Assembly: GCA_900555035.1 (NCBI GenBank)
Contig: USJX01000034.1
Coordinates: forward strand, 1-29,366
Source of the DNA: an uncultured Prevotella sp.
Lineage (GTDB): Bacteria > Bacteroidota > Bacteroidia > Bacteroidales > Bacteroidaceae
Direction of reading: 5' to 3'
Length of the DNA: 29,366 nucleotides
The position numbers and the translations under genes were made by a program. How positions within the stretch are numbered: the first letter of the stretch is position 1; every line of letters starts with the position of its first letter. The notes under the pieces were generated by a model. It saw nothing but the letters and a program-made list of their open reading frames with translations, was not told where the DNA came from and did not search any database. Shown here piece by piece: positions 22,162-29,366 of the stretch.

Positions 22162-24141
22162 ATGATGAATAAGAACGCTATAAAGAACCTGTTGGTGCAT
22201 CGGATGAAGGCGAACTCTCTGTTTCTGCCTTTCTATCTGCTAGCCCTTCTGCTGTTGGTTTCCTGTGCCAAGATGGGACAGCCCGATGGCGGATGGTTTG
22301 ACGAGACTCCTCCCAAGGTGGTAGGAGCCACGCCGGGCGACGGTGCCACGAAAGTGAATCAGAAGAAAATCAATATCTACTTCGATGAGTTCATCAAGCT
22401 GGATAATCCTTCTGAGAAGGTAGTGGTGTCGCCTCCGCAGCTGGAAGTGCCTGAAATCAAGGGAGGCGGAAAGCGAATCTCCATTTCGCTCGTCGATTCC
22501 CTCAAGCCCAACACCACCTATACCATCGACTTCTCGGATGCCATCAGCGATAACAACGAGGGCAATCCGATGGGAAACTATACCTACAGTTTCTCTACGG
22601 GCGAGGTGATTGATACCATGGAGGTATCGGGATGTGTGCTCGAATCAGAGAATCTGGAGCCTATCAAGGGCATCCTGGTAGGTTTGTATGCCGACCATGC
22701 CGACTCTGCCTTCCGTACTAAGCCGATGCTTCGTGTGAGCCGCACCGATAGCCGTGGCCGCTTCGTCATCAAGGGTGTGGCACCGGGTTCTTATCGCATC
22801 TATGCCCTGCAGGATATGGATGGCAACTACATGTTCAATCAGAAGAGCGAGAAGATTGCTTTCTCACACGACATTATCGTGCCATCCAGCAAACCGGATG
22901 TAAGGCAGGATACCACCTGGATAGATTCACTCCACATCAAGTCGATTGACCCTGTGAAATATACCCACTTTCTGCCAGACAACATCGTGCTGAAGGCTTT
23001 CACGGAGCCGCTTACAGACAGATACTTCCTGAAGGCTGAGCGACAGAAAGCTAACTGTTTCTCGCTGTTCTTCAGTTATGGAGATTCTATCCTGCCACAG
23101 ATCAAGGGACTCAACTTCGATGCCGAGAATGCTTTTCTGATAGAAGCATCCGAGAAGAAAGATACCATTACCTATTGGCTCAAGGACACAGCCTTGGTAA
23201 ACCAGGATACACTGCTCATGGACATCACCTATCGCATGACCGACAGTACGGGAGTGCTGGTCAACAAAACCGATTCCACCCAGGAAATCCTCTCCAAGGA
23301 ACCATACGCCAAGCGAATGAAGGCTTTGGAAAAGGAGTTGGCTGCATGGACCAAGAAGCAGGAGAAAAAGAAGAAGAAGGGCGAACCATACGATTCGGTG
23401 ATGGAAGTGAAGCCGCTCGATGTACAGGTGAGCGTGTCATCGCAGTTGGACCCCGACAGGAACATCTTCTTCACCTTCCCAACTCCTTTGGCAAAGGCAG
23501 ATACTGCTGCCATCCATCTTTATGCCAAGCATGATACCCTCTGGTATCGGGCACCGATGGAATTCCTGCCTGCAGGAAACAGAAGATATGAACTGCGGGG
23601 CGAGTGGCGCCCGGATATAGAATATAGTCTGGAAGTAGATTCTGCTGCCTTTGAGGATATCTATGGATTGGCTTCCAAGCCAATTAAGCAGGGCTTCAAG
23701 GTCAACTCGCTGGATACCTACGGCACCCTGCTGGTTAACATCACTTCGCTCCACGACCAGCCACTCCTGGTACAGCTTCTTGATTCACAGGATAAGATGG
23801 TGAAGCAGGTGAAGGCGGTGAATGGCGTGGCGGAGTTCTATTATCTGAAACCGCAGAAGTATTACATGCGTCTCATTGTAGATAGAAATGACAATGGCGT
23901 GTGGGATACGGGCGATTACGACAAAGATCTGCAGGCCGAAGAGGTATATTACTATCCGGAAGAGATAGAATGCAAGGCTAAGTGGGATCTTACCGAAAGC
24001 TGGGATCCTACGGCTCGTGAACTCTCCCGACAGAAGCCGGGAGCCATCACCAAGCAGAAGCCAGACAAGGAAAAGAAAGTTAAAAACCAGAATGCACAGC
24101 GTGCCGCCAAACTCGGCATCCAGTACATTCCTAAAATGTAA
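22162..24141 (+). CDS. Ig-like (Big_5/SbsA type) domain lipoprotein
   Basis: A 659-residue exported lipoprotein. A basic start is followed by a hydrophobic stretch and the lipobox LLVSC with C35 as the lipid-bearing residue; an in-frame ATG at 22204 would give a shorter, more typical signal with C21, so the start is uncertain. After the lipobox, DETPPKVVGATPGDGATKVN and KINIYFDEFIKL open an Ig-like Big_5 domain (about 47-150, ending NPMGNYTYSFSTG). A second beta domain of the carboxypeptidase-regulatory type follows (about 153-225: GCVLESENLEPIKGILVGLY, SRGRFVIKGVAPGSYRIYAL). A lysine-rich linker (KKQEKKKKKGEPYD) leads to further beta-rich sequence and a basic tail. The function is unknown; it is probably envelope-located. 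The DUF3108 gene follows by six bases. Confidence 0.85.
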   Translation: MMNKNAIKNLLVHRMKANSLFLPFYLLALLLLVSCAKMGQPDGGWFDETPPKVVGATPGDGATKVNQKKINIYFDEFIKLDNPSEKVVVSPPQLEVPEIKGGGKRISISLVDSLKPNTTYTIDFSDAISDNNEGNPMGNYTYSFSTGEVIDTMEVSGCVLESENLEPIKGILVGLYADHADSAFRTKPMLRVSRTDSRGRFVIKGVAPGSYRIYALQDMDGNYMFNQKSEKIAFSHDIIVPSSKPDVRQDTTWIDSLHIKSIDPVKYTHFLPDNIVLKAFTEPLTDRYFLKAERQKANCFSLFFSYGDSILPQIKGLNFDAENAFLIEASEKKDTITYWLKDTALVNQDTLLMDITYRMTDSTGVLVNKTDSTQEILSKEPYAKRMKALEKELAAWTKKQEKKKKKGEPYDSVMEVKPLDVQVSVSSQLDPDRNIFFTFPTPLAKADTAAIHLYAKHDTLWYRAPMEFLPAGNRRYELRGEWRPDIEYSLEVDSAAFEDIYGLASKPIKQGFKVNSLDTYGTLLVNITSLHDQPLLVQLLDSQDKMVKQVKAVNGVAEFYYLKPQKYYMRLIVDRNDNGVWDTGDYDKDLQAEEVYYYPEEIECKAKWDLTESWDPTARELSRQKPGAITKQKPDKEKKVKNQNAQRAAKLGIQYIPKM

Positions 24142-24147
24142 GAGGAT

Positions 24148-24960
24148 ATGAAGTTACTTAAGTCATTTATAGTAGCCATGTTGCTACTTTTGGTCAATAC
24201 TTCTGTATCGGCCCAGTGTACTTTCCGTAATACGGCTTTTAAGTCGGGAGAATTCCTGACTTACAATCTCTATTACAACTGGAAGTTTGTATGGGTTAAG
24301 GCGGGCAACGCCACCATGTCGGTGGTTCAGACCACCCACAAGGGCAAGCCAGCCTATCGTGGTTCACTCGTAACTCGAGGCAACAAGAGGGTAGATGATT
24401 TCTTTGTGCTCCGAGATACCTTGTTGTGCTATTCGGGCACGGATATGGCGCCGATGTATTTCCGAAAGGGGGCTCGCGAAGGAAAGCGATATACCGTGGA
24501 TGAGGTTTTTTACAACTATGCCGGGGGCAAGTGTAATGTGAACTTGCATTATAAGAATAAGGATGGTAAACTGGAGGTAAAGAAGGCTTCCTACGACGAC
24601 TGCGTGTTCGATATGATGAACATCTTCCTGCGTGCACGTAGCTTCGATCCTGCCAACTGGAAGAAGGGGCACTGCGTGAAGTTCCCTATCTGCGGTGGTA
24701 GAGGTCGTACTCCTGCCCAGTTGAAGTTTGGCGGCAAGGTAACGGTAAAGGCCGACAATGGCGTGAAGTATCGCTGCCTGCGCCTGGAGTATATGGAGTA
24801 TGAGCACAATAAATGGAAGAAGATTGTTGATTTCTACATCACCGATGATGAGAACCATGTGCCAGTACGTCTCGACATGTTCCTGAAGTTCGGTAGTGCC
24901 AAGGCATTCCTGGTCAGTGCCAAGGGAACCCGCAATCCATTCAAATCCATCGTGAAGTAA
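24148..24960 (+). CDS. DUF3108 family exported protein
   Basis: A 270-residue protein with a cleavable signal peptide (MKLLKSFIVAMLLLLVNTSVSAQ) and a DUF3108 domain, family function unknown. The typical start of the domain is AFKSGEFLTYNLYYNWKFVWVKAGNATMSV (about residues 32-61), later KVTVKADNGVKYRCLRLEYM and DFYITDDENHVPVRLDMFLKFGSAKAFL near the end, a pattern of beta strands expected of a periplasmic lipid- or envelope-associated fold. It lies six bases after the Ig-like lipoprotein and 16 before the phosphoesterase, so all three exported products are likely made together. The GH3-Ig-DUF3108 order suggests a shared envelope pathway, but this is an inference. Confidence 0.9.
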   Translation: MKLLKSFIVAMLLLLVNTSVSAQCTFRNTAFKSGEFLTYNLYYNWKFVWVKAGNATMSVVQTTHKGKPAYRGSLVTRGNKRVDDFFVLRDTLLCYSGTDMAPMYFRKGAREGKRYTVDEVFYNYAGGKCNVNLHYKNKDGKLEVKKASYDDCVFDMMNIFLRARSFDPANWKKGHCVKFPICGGRGRTPAQLKFGGKVTVKADNGVKYRCLRLEYMEYEHNKWKKIVDFYITDDENHVPVRLDMFLKFGSAKAFLVSAKGTRNPFKSIVK

Positions 24961-24967
24961 AACCTTG

Positions 24968-24973
24968 AGGAGG
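24968..24973 (+). promoter_or_regulatory. Shine-Dalgarno AGGAGG choosing the phosphoesterase start
   Basis: AGGAGG at 24968-24973 is three bases before the ATG at 24977, a strong but close ribosome binding site, rare in Bacteroidota. It lies downstream of an alternative TTG (24965), so it supports the ATG as start. Confidence 0.6.
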
Positions 24974-24976
24974 AAA

Positions 24977-26815
24977 ATGAAAAGAAATCAGATTTATACA
25001 GGTGTCATCGTCTTCGTTTGCTGCGTTCTCGTGGCAATAGGAGTTACCTTGCGTCTTCTCAAACATGCAGATAAGCTTCCCGTAAAGGTTCCCGTGCTGG
25101 TGAACAGGCAGAAGCCGCAGGTGGCTGATACGCTGAAGAAGAAGCCTGTAGCAAAGCCAGATTTCAGAATTTCAGGTACCTTGAAAGATACCGAGGGAAG
25201 GGGAGTGGCTGGAGTCATCGTGAGCGATGGATTCAACTGCGTGAAGACCGATTCCCACGGACGATATAAGATGAAGCGAGACAGTTTGTCTCGCTTCATC
25301 TATTATTCCGTGCCTGCCGATTGCGAGGTACCTACCCATTCGTCAACCGACCGCACGGCTTATTTCTACCAAACTGTATCCAAGAAGAAGAAAATCTATA
25401 ATTTTACGCTGCGCAGATTGCCTGGCGGCAAGGAGACGAGTTATAAGATGATAGTCATCGGCGACCCGCAGGTTACCAATGCCTACAGCCCTTATTATAC
25501 TTCTCCGGATGATAATCCCATCAAGAAGAGCGATGTAGAGCGATTTACTACCCAAACCATGGCAGATATCAAACAGACCATCCGGAGTCTTCCTGCCGGA
25601 ACTCCCGTCTATGGACTCAGCATGGGTGATGATGTGCAGTATTATGGCGGCTACAACGCCAAGCTGGAGCGTCAGATACGTCAGGCATTAGGTTCTTCCA
25701 AGATGCGTCTTTTCTCTGTTATCGGCAATCACGACCAGGATGGCAAGGCACTCTACCGCCGCAAATGGGAGGAGAATTTCGGTCCTACCGATTTTTCCTT
25801 CAATCGTGGCGATGTGCATTACGTCTGTATCAACAACTGCTTTTTCCATCACGGAATGGCCTATTATTCGCCAGGCGAACTGCGTGAGCGCCAGGTGAAA
25901 TGGCTGAAGCAGGATTTGGCCCTTACGCCAAAGGATATGAAGGTGGTGCTCTGCTATCATATTCCTTTTACCTTCGGCAATGCGCCTTTCAGCAAGGCGA
26001 AGCCGCTAACCAATGCCAATGAGCAGGGGCATTATTCCTCTTCCCGTCTCTCGCTGCTGTTATCTCTTTTGAAGCCATTCAAGGGAGGATATGAACTCTT
26101 CTGCGGACATACTCATTTTGCCTGCAACCACGAGATCAATTATCAGGGCGAGGATGTGATGGAGCATTGTCATGCTGCTGCCTGTGGCAATATCTGGCAG
26201 TCGAACATCAACATCTGCGGCACCCCGAACGGATATTATGTCTATAGCTTTGTAGGTACCAGCATCAACGATTGCTACTACAAGGGAACTTTCTGGGACA
26301 AGAGCAAGCAGATGACCATCTTCCGTGCCCAGACCGATTTCAACGGTGAGAAATATGCCAAAGACTGGCAGTTGGCAACCAACAGGAATATCCTGGTAGC
26401 TAATGTCTTCAATGCCACCAGTCACTGGCGCGTGGTAGCCATAGAGGATGGCAAGGAATATCTGATGCGCCGCATCAGCAGCAAGGGGCAGGATGCCTTT
26501 GCCGCCGGCTATCATCATAAGTACAGCGAGAGTGTATCCTATCGGTTCGTGAGCAAGGGGAATGGTTATCTCATCATGAACCACCTTTATTATTATACTC
26601 CTAGGAATCCGAATGCTAGAATCATCATCAAGGCATCCGATCCATACGGAAATACCTATACGGCAAGCAGCAGCGATGTCGTAACCGAGCCTTTCGCCAA
26701 CTATGCTCACTACTATGAGCGAGAGTATAAGGAATATAAGAAGACAAAAGCCAGCATATTGCGCGATTCTGTAGCATCCAAGCAAAGGGATTCTATTTCT
26801 TCTAAACAGAAATAA
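24977..26815 (+). CDS. Calcineurin-like metallophosphoesterase, membrane-anchored, periplasmic
   Basis: A 612-residue protein. One membrane helix at residues 6-28 (IYTGVIVFVCCVLVAIGVTL) probably anchors it with the rest outside the inner membrane. An N-terminal beta domain (FRISGTLKDTEGRGVAGVIV, about 57-115) precedes the phosphoesterase core: the first motif is GDPQ (D163) in place of D-x-H, as I recall for this subfamily, then GDD (D218), GNHD (251-253), CYHIPF and GHTH (H378, H380). The C-terminal half (WRVVAIEDGKEYLMRRISS, then beta strands) fits the MetallophosC-type domain. The end holds a small repeat (RDSVASKQ, RDSISSKQ). The substrate is unknown. An AGGAGG motif fixes the ATG start; the TTG at 24965 is less likely. 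It is the last gene of the GH3 cluster and converges with the broken receptor gene. Confidence 0.9.
   Translation: MKRNQIYTGVIVFVCCVLVAIGVTLRLLKHADKLPVKVPVLVNRQKPQVADTLKKKPVAKPDFRISGTLKDTEGRGVAGVIVSDGFNCVKTDSHGRYKMKRDSLSRFIYYSVPADCEVPTHSSTDRTAYFYQTVSKKKKIYNFTLRRLPGGKETSYKMIVIGDPQVTNAYSPYYTSPDDNPIKKSDVERFTTQTMADIKQTIRSLPAGTPVYGLSMGDDVQYYGGYNAKLERQIRQALGSSKMRLFSVIGNHDQDGKALYRRKWEENFGPTDFSFNRGDVHYVCINNCFFHHGMAYYSPGELRERQVKWLKQDLALTPKDMKVVLCYHIPFTFGNAPFSKAKPLTNANEQGHYSSSRLSLLLSLLKPFKGGYELFCGHTHFACNHEINYQGEDVMEHCHAAACGNIWQSNINICGTPNGYYVYSFVGTSINDCYYKGTFWDKSKQMTIFRAQTDFNGEKYAKDWQLATNRNILVANVFNATSHWRVVAIEDGKEYLMRRISSKGQDAFAAGYHHKYSESVSYRFVSKGNGYLIMNHLYYYTPRNPNARIIIKASDPYGNTYTASSSDVVTEPFANYAHYYEREYKEYKKTKASILRDSVASKQRDSISSKQK
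25269..25301 (+). repeat. 15-bp perfect hairpin inside the phosphoesterase gene
   Basis: Arms 25269-25283 and 25287-25301 are perfect reverse complements (core GATGAAGCGAGACA) with a three-base loop. They encode about residues 98-108 (KMKRDSLSRFI). No T tract follows. Such a stable hairpin in coding sequence is rare by chance and may pause ribosomes or polymerase or attract RNase III. Confidence 0.7.
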
Positions 26816-26851
26816 ACAAGGACATACCCTGACAAGAATGCAAGAGACGCT

Positions 26852-28501
26852 TTATTCATCAGCATTTACTTGAAGACGTTTCATCTCAGTCTCTGCCGAA
26901 GAAATCTTCTTCTTTTCCACATTCTTGCGGAATCGGTAAGTCAGTGTAAGACCTATCTTGCGAGTCTCGTACTTGCTAAAGGTATTCGTCACAACATTAT
27001 GAATCTGTCTCGAGCCTTTGGTCTTATCACCATTAAATATATCATAGGCATCTATTGACAAGCGCAACCTATTTTGCAAGAATGATTTCTTGATGCTCAG
27101 ATTAAAGGTGGAAAGTGGACTCAGATAAATAGTCTCCAGATAGCCACCGAAGAGTTGCTGATAACCAGCCGACAGCAACCATCCCTTAGGCAACTGGAAA
27201 TCATTGTCAAATGTAAGCATAACAGTAGGACGCTTATCGCTAAACATCTGTCCATCCACTCCAGGATAATGAATAAATGATTTCTGCATGAAACCAGTAA
27301 GAGTGGGTGTCCAAAAGCCTATCGACTTCCTGATATTGAGCATGGCTGCAAGAATCTGTCGATGAGACAAATTGGTCTGTCTGCTGACCGTTACGGCAGA
27401 TTGCCCTGGCAATGAATATACATCAGCAAAGAGAGGATGATGTAGATAAGAATAATTCAATGTGAAATACAGCCAATTATACATCAGCATATAGGAGACA
27501 TTATGTTCCAGCTGCTTTGTCAAACCTGCATTTCCCATCTTTCGCTCATAGCGGTTCAGATAAATTACGTTATCATTCATGTCCACATAATTTGGTCTGC
27601 TCGTCTCTATCGAATAGCTCAAGCTCTGCATGAGCATACCTGCGGCATGGCTCAGGTTCAAAACAGGCATCAGGTAGTTGTCTGAATGGTGCAGTGCATT
27701 CTGCTCCCCCTCTACCGTCTGTTTAGAAGTCACATTCTCAAAGCGCAATCCAGCACTCAGCGAAAAGGCTCCGAGAGGCAAAGTATAGTTAGCGAAAACT
27801 GCATTTTTCACTTCCCTATTGTTCGTATTCCCACTATGCAGCATTCGGGCATAATCTATGCCATCTATACCCTTGCTATAACTGAAGTCATAGCCAAAGC
27901 TCAGATTTCCCCAATTTCCCAAATCATGATTGGCATGGATATTTGCAGAAATCACATCCCAGCGAGAACGAGTATTGTATTGCAAGTCATCTGCCCTATC
28001 TTCTTCCTTCTCCTGGATATGAGTATTGTTCTTGATTTCCTTATGGATGTAATCTGCTGCCATGCTCAAGTGCCAATCATGGTCGAAGGTTGCATCATAG
28101 TAAGCATTCAGATGATGGGTATCGGTATGATTATGCGAATCCTTGCCAGACAGCAAATCCGCAGTCTTCCCGATATTAGGCACTACCGATAGCGAGTCGC
28201 TGCCTATCGCTTTGTCCCTGACAAAGCTCCCGCCATATTGTAGTCCCAGCTCTGCCCTATCCGATAAACGATAATTCATACCAGCTTGAACATTGTGGGT
28301 ATGGGTACGAGACAGATTCTCGGAATATTGCTGCTTGTTCCAGAGGGTGTCAGCCAAGACTTGTCTGCCATAATAATCCTTGGACAGAGTCTTAGAGTCG
28401 CGATAATAATAGCCTAGAAACAAATCTAGTTTGTCCATATTATAAGAAGAGGAAAAACCATATTTCTGGGCAAGATGCTTGGCCTGCGTCAAGTTGCCCA
28501 C
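26852..28501 (-). pseudogene. Outer-membrane beta-barrel receptor, C-terminal part of frameshifted gene
   Basis: About 549 codons of a beta-barrel: alternating strands such as DKLDLFLGYYYRDSKTL, ELGLQYGGSFVRD, GAFSLSAGLRFENVTSKQ, LYFTLNYSYLHHPLF, RLSIDAYDIFNGDKTKG, and the near-terminal ETRKIGLTLTYRFRKNVEKKK, as in the outer-membrane beta-barrel family (PF14905-type) of TonB-linked proteins. The GTG at 28501 is only where the frame opens; no signal peptide exists here, so this piece must join the upstream plug-domain fragment in another frame. The barrel itself is complete with no other break, so the damage is recent, an assembly error, or a programmed shift. A short charged tail (KRLQVNADE) follows the last strand. 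It ends 36 bases from the convergent phosphoesterase gene. Confidence 0.82.
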
Positions 28502-28974
28502 CCATTAAAGGCCAGTCCATTTCCCAATTTCTTAGTCTTGATATCCACCACAGGTGCTCCCGTTGCCTCATAATTGGCATCAGCAGTAGGTATCACCTGG
28601 ACAGATTTCACTTGGTCAACCTGCAGGTTATCCAATTGGCTCTGTTCTCTCACCTTTCTTCCATTGATATAGTAGATAGGAGCTCCTTTGCCTGCCACCA
28701 TGATGCCCTGCCCCGTGCGAATGATGCCCGGTGTCTTTTGGAGCATCTCATAAATATCATTCTGGCGGTTCAAGATGGAGTCGTGTTCTACATCCACTAC
28801 GATGCTGTGTCCTATCATCTTCACAGTGGCACGTCGAGCCACAACATCTACGCCATCCAAGGAGATAACAGTATCACAAGCCAAACTATCTTGCGCCACT
28901 CCCGATTTTACCTCCTGTGCATTCAATATGCCAGTCACCATGGCAAAGAGACAAATCAAAAAATACTTTCTCAT
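28489..28974 (-). pseudogene. Outer-membrane receptor, N-terminal signal and plug part of frameshifted gene
   Basis: The N-terminal 161 residues of the same receptor. From the ATG at 28974, MRKYFLICLFAMVTGILNAQ is a signal peptide (an ATG at 28986 would add four residues). A plug domain follows: ISLDGVDVVARRATVKMIGHSIVVDVE, YEMLQKTPGIIRTGQGIMVAGKGAPIYYINGRK, and VKSVQVIPTADANYEATGAPVVDIKTKK. The usual carboxypeptidase-regulatory domain before the plug is absent. The frame ends as LAFNGWAT-stop at 28489, just where barrel sequence continues in another frame. The switch falls in ATGGGTGGGCAA (minus strand); one missing or two extra bases would explain it. Joined, the product would be about 710 residues. 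The substrate cannot be inferred. Confidence 0.85.
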
Positions 28975-29004
28975 AATCATGACCAATTTTATAAATTACA
29001 AAAA

Positions 29005-29028
29005 GTTGAATTAAACCGCGAATTCAAC
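29005..29028. promoter_or_regulatory. Dyad operator candidate upstream of receptor gene
   Basis: GTTGAATT (29005-29012) and AATTCAAC (29021-29028) form an 8-bp perfect inverted repeat with an 8-base spacer, 31-54 bases upstream of the receptor start. Size and position suit a dimeric regulator. No clear -33/-7 pair was found beside it; TAAAATTG at 28991-28984 is a one-mismatch -7 candidate. Confidence 0.45.
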
Positions 29029-29040
29029 AAGCAAGTGCAA

Positions 29041-29086
29041 AATAAGGTATGTCTCTCAAAACGTTTCTTGAGAGACATACCTTATT
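29041..29086 (-). terminator. Terminator after cysS
   Basis: A 19-bp perfect stem (29041-29059 with 29068-29086, core AAGGTATGTCTCTCAA) with an 8-base loop. On the minus strand it lies 18 bases after the cysS stop and the descending arm runs into TTATTTTG, a usable T tract. AGAGACAT of the stem recurs at 29093-29100 before it. The stem is one of the strongest in the window. Confidence 0.88.
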
Positions 29087-29103
29087 ATATATAGAGACAT
29101 TTT

Positions 29104-29366
29104 TTACTTGTTCAGTTTCCAGGTAACACCATCCTTGGTGTCCTTTACCTCGAAGCCGGCTTCAGCCAGGGCATCGCGAATCTGGTCGCTGGTAGCCCAA
29201 TCCTTATCAGCCTTTGCCTTGGCACGCAGGTCGAGAACCATATCTACTACCTTGCCATAAGCCTCTTCACGGGCATCATTGTTGGCACCCTTCTCGCTCT
29301 TCAAGCCGAGGAGGTCGAAGGTGAAGAGCTGCATGGTGTCTGAAAGCTCCTTCAGGTCTTCGGCAG
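29104..29366 (-). CDS. cysS: Cysteinyl-tRNA synthetase, C-terminal end (5' part outside window)
   Basis: The last 86 residues or so of the enzyme that charges tRNA-Cys. The frame is open to the window edge: AEDLKELSDTMQLFTFDLLGL runs through the ATG at 29334, which is internal and not a start. The rest (EEAYGKVVDMVLDLRAKAK, KDWATSDQIRDALAEAGFE, VKDTKDGVTWKL) is the typical C-terminal helical tail of bacterial CysRS that binds the tRNA anticodon stem, with the DWATSDQIRDxL motif. The HIGH, KMSKS and zinc-binding parts lie outside the window. A 19-bp hairpin terminator follows the stop codon. Confidence 0.95.
   Translation of the reverse strand, partial: AEDLKELSDTMQLFTFDLLGLKSEKGANNDAREEAYGKVVDMVLDLRAKAKADKDWATSDQIRDALAEAGFEVKDTKDGVTWKLNK

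Noticed and set aside
24965..24976. TTG at 24965 as start of the phosphoesterase
   Set aside because: It precedes its only possible ribosome site; AGGAGG lies between it and the ATG at 24977, and the extra residues (RRK) add nothing to the membrane segment.

Overview
The window reads as a chromosomal segment from a gut or oral Bacteroidota, most likely Prevotellaceae (Prevotella/Segatella, close to the S. copri group). This rests on several signs. The protein families are typical: PorZ of the type IX secretion system, CotH-kinase surface proteins with a short Prevotella-type C-terminal motif, DUF4254 beside a GT9 enzyme, a bacterial GH3 enzyme, and a plug/beta-barrel outer-membrane receptor. 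The promoters follow the Bacteroidota pattern (TTTG, a spacer of about 20 bases, TAnnTTTG), and Shine-Dalgarno sequences are nearly absent. The assignment is by recognition; no database was searched.

Layout. 1-3744: 3' part of leuS with its terminator, a YitT-family membrane protein and the nucleotide-pool cleaning enzyme rdgB. 3774-14014: a tightly packed, visibly more AT-rich plus-strand cluster for cell-surface glycans and surface proteins (CotH-like protein, GT2, porZ, acyltransferase 3, GT-C enzyme, two GT2 and one GT4). 14015-14247: an unusual repeat island between convergent genes. 14248-15240: nadA (minus). 15241-15832: the only long gene-free stretch, holding a cluster of DnaA-box-like sites, direct repeats, a purine tract and a terminator. 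15833-17561: GT9 heptosyltransferase-like gene and DUF4254 (minus). 17787-20395: acpP-fabF-rnc. 20590-26815: GH3, Ig-like lipoprotein, DUF3108 and an exported metallophosphoesterase. 26852-28986: an outer-membrane receptor gene broken by a frameshift (minus). 29104-29366: 3' end of cysS (minus).

How the genes fit together. The central cluster looks like lipopolysaccharide or capsule assembly (nucleotide-sugar and lipid-linked glycosyltransferases, an O-acyltransferase). PorZ, which in Porphyromonas takes part in attaching type IX cargo to anionic LPS, sits in the middle of it, so cargo anchoring and glycan synthesis may be linked here. The GT9/DUF4254 pair also points to LPS core work. acpP-fabF supplies fatty-acid elongation and is translationally coupled to rnc, but a terminator-like hairpin lies in the first codons of rnc. 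The GH3 cluster combines one cytosolic acyl-adenylating enzyme with three envelope proteins of unknown job.

The points most worth checking are the DnaA-box cluster (possible replication origin), the 21-bp repeat island with a perfect 23-bp inverted repeat, the terminator-like hairpin inside rnc, a promoter that appears to give a leaderless glycosyltransferase mRNA, and the frameshifted receptor.
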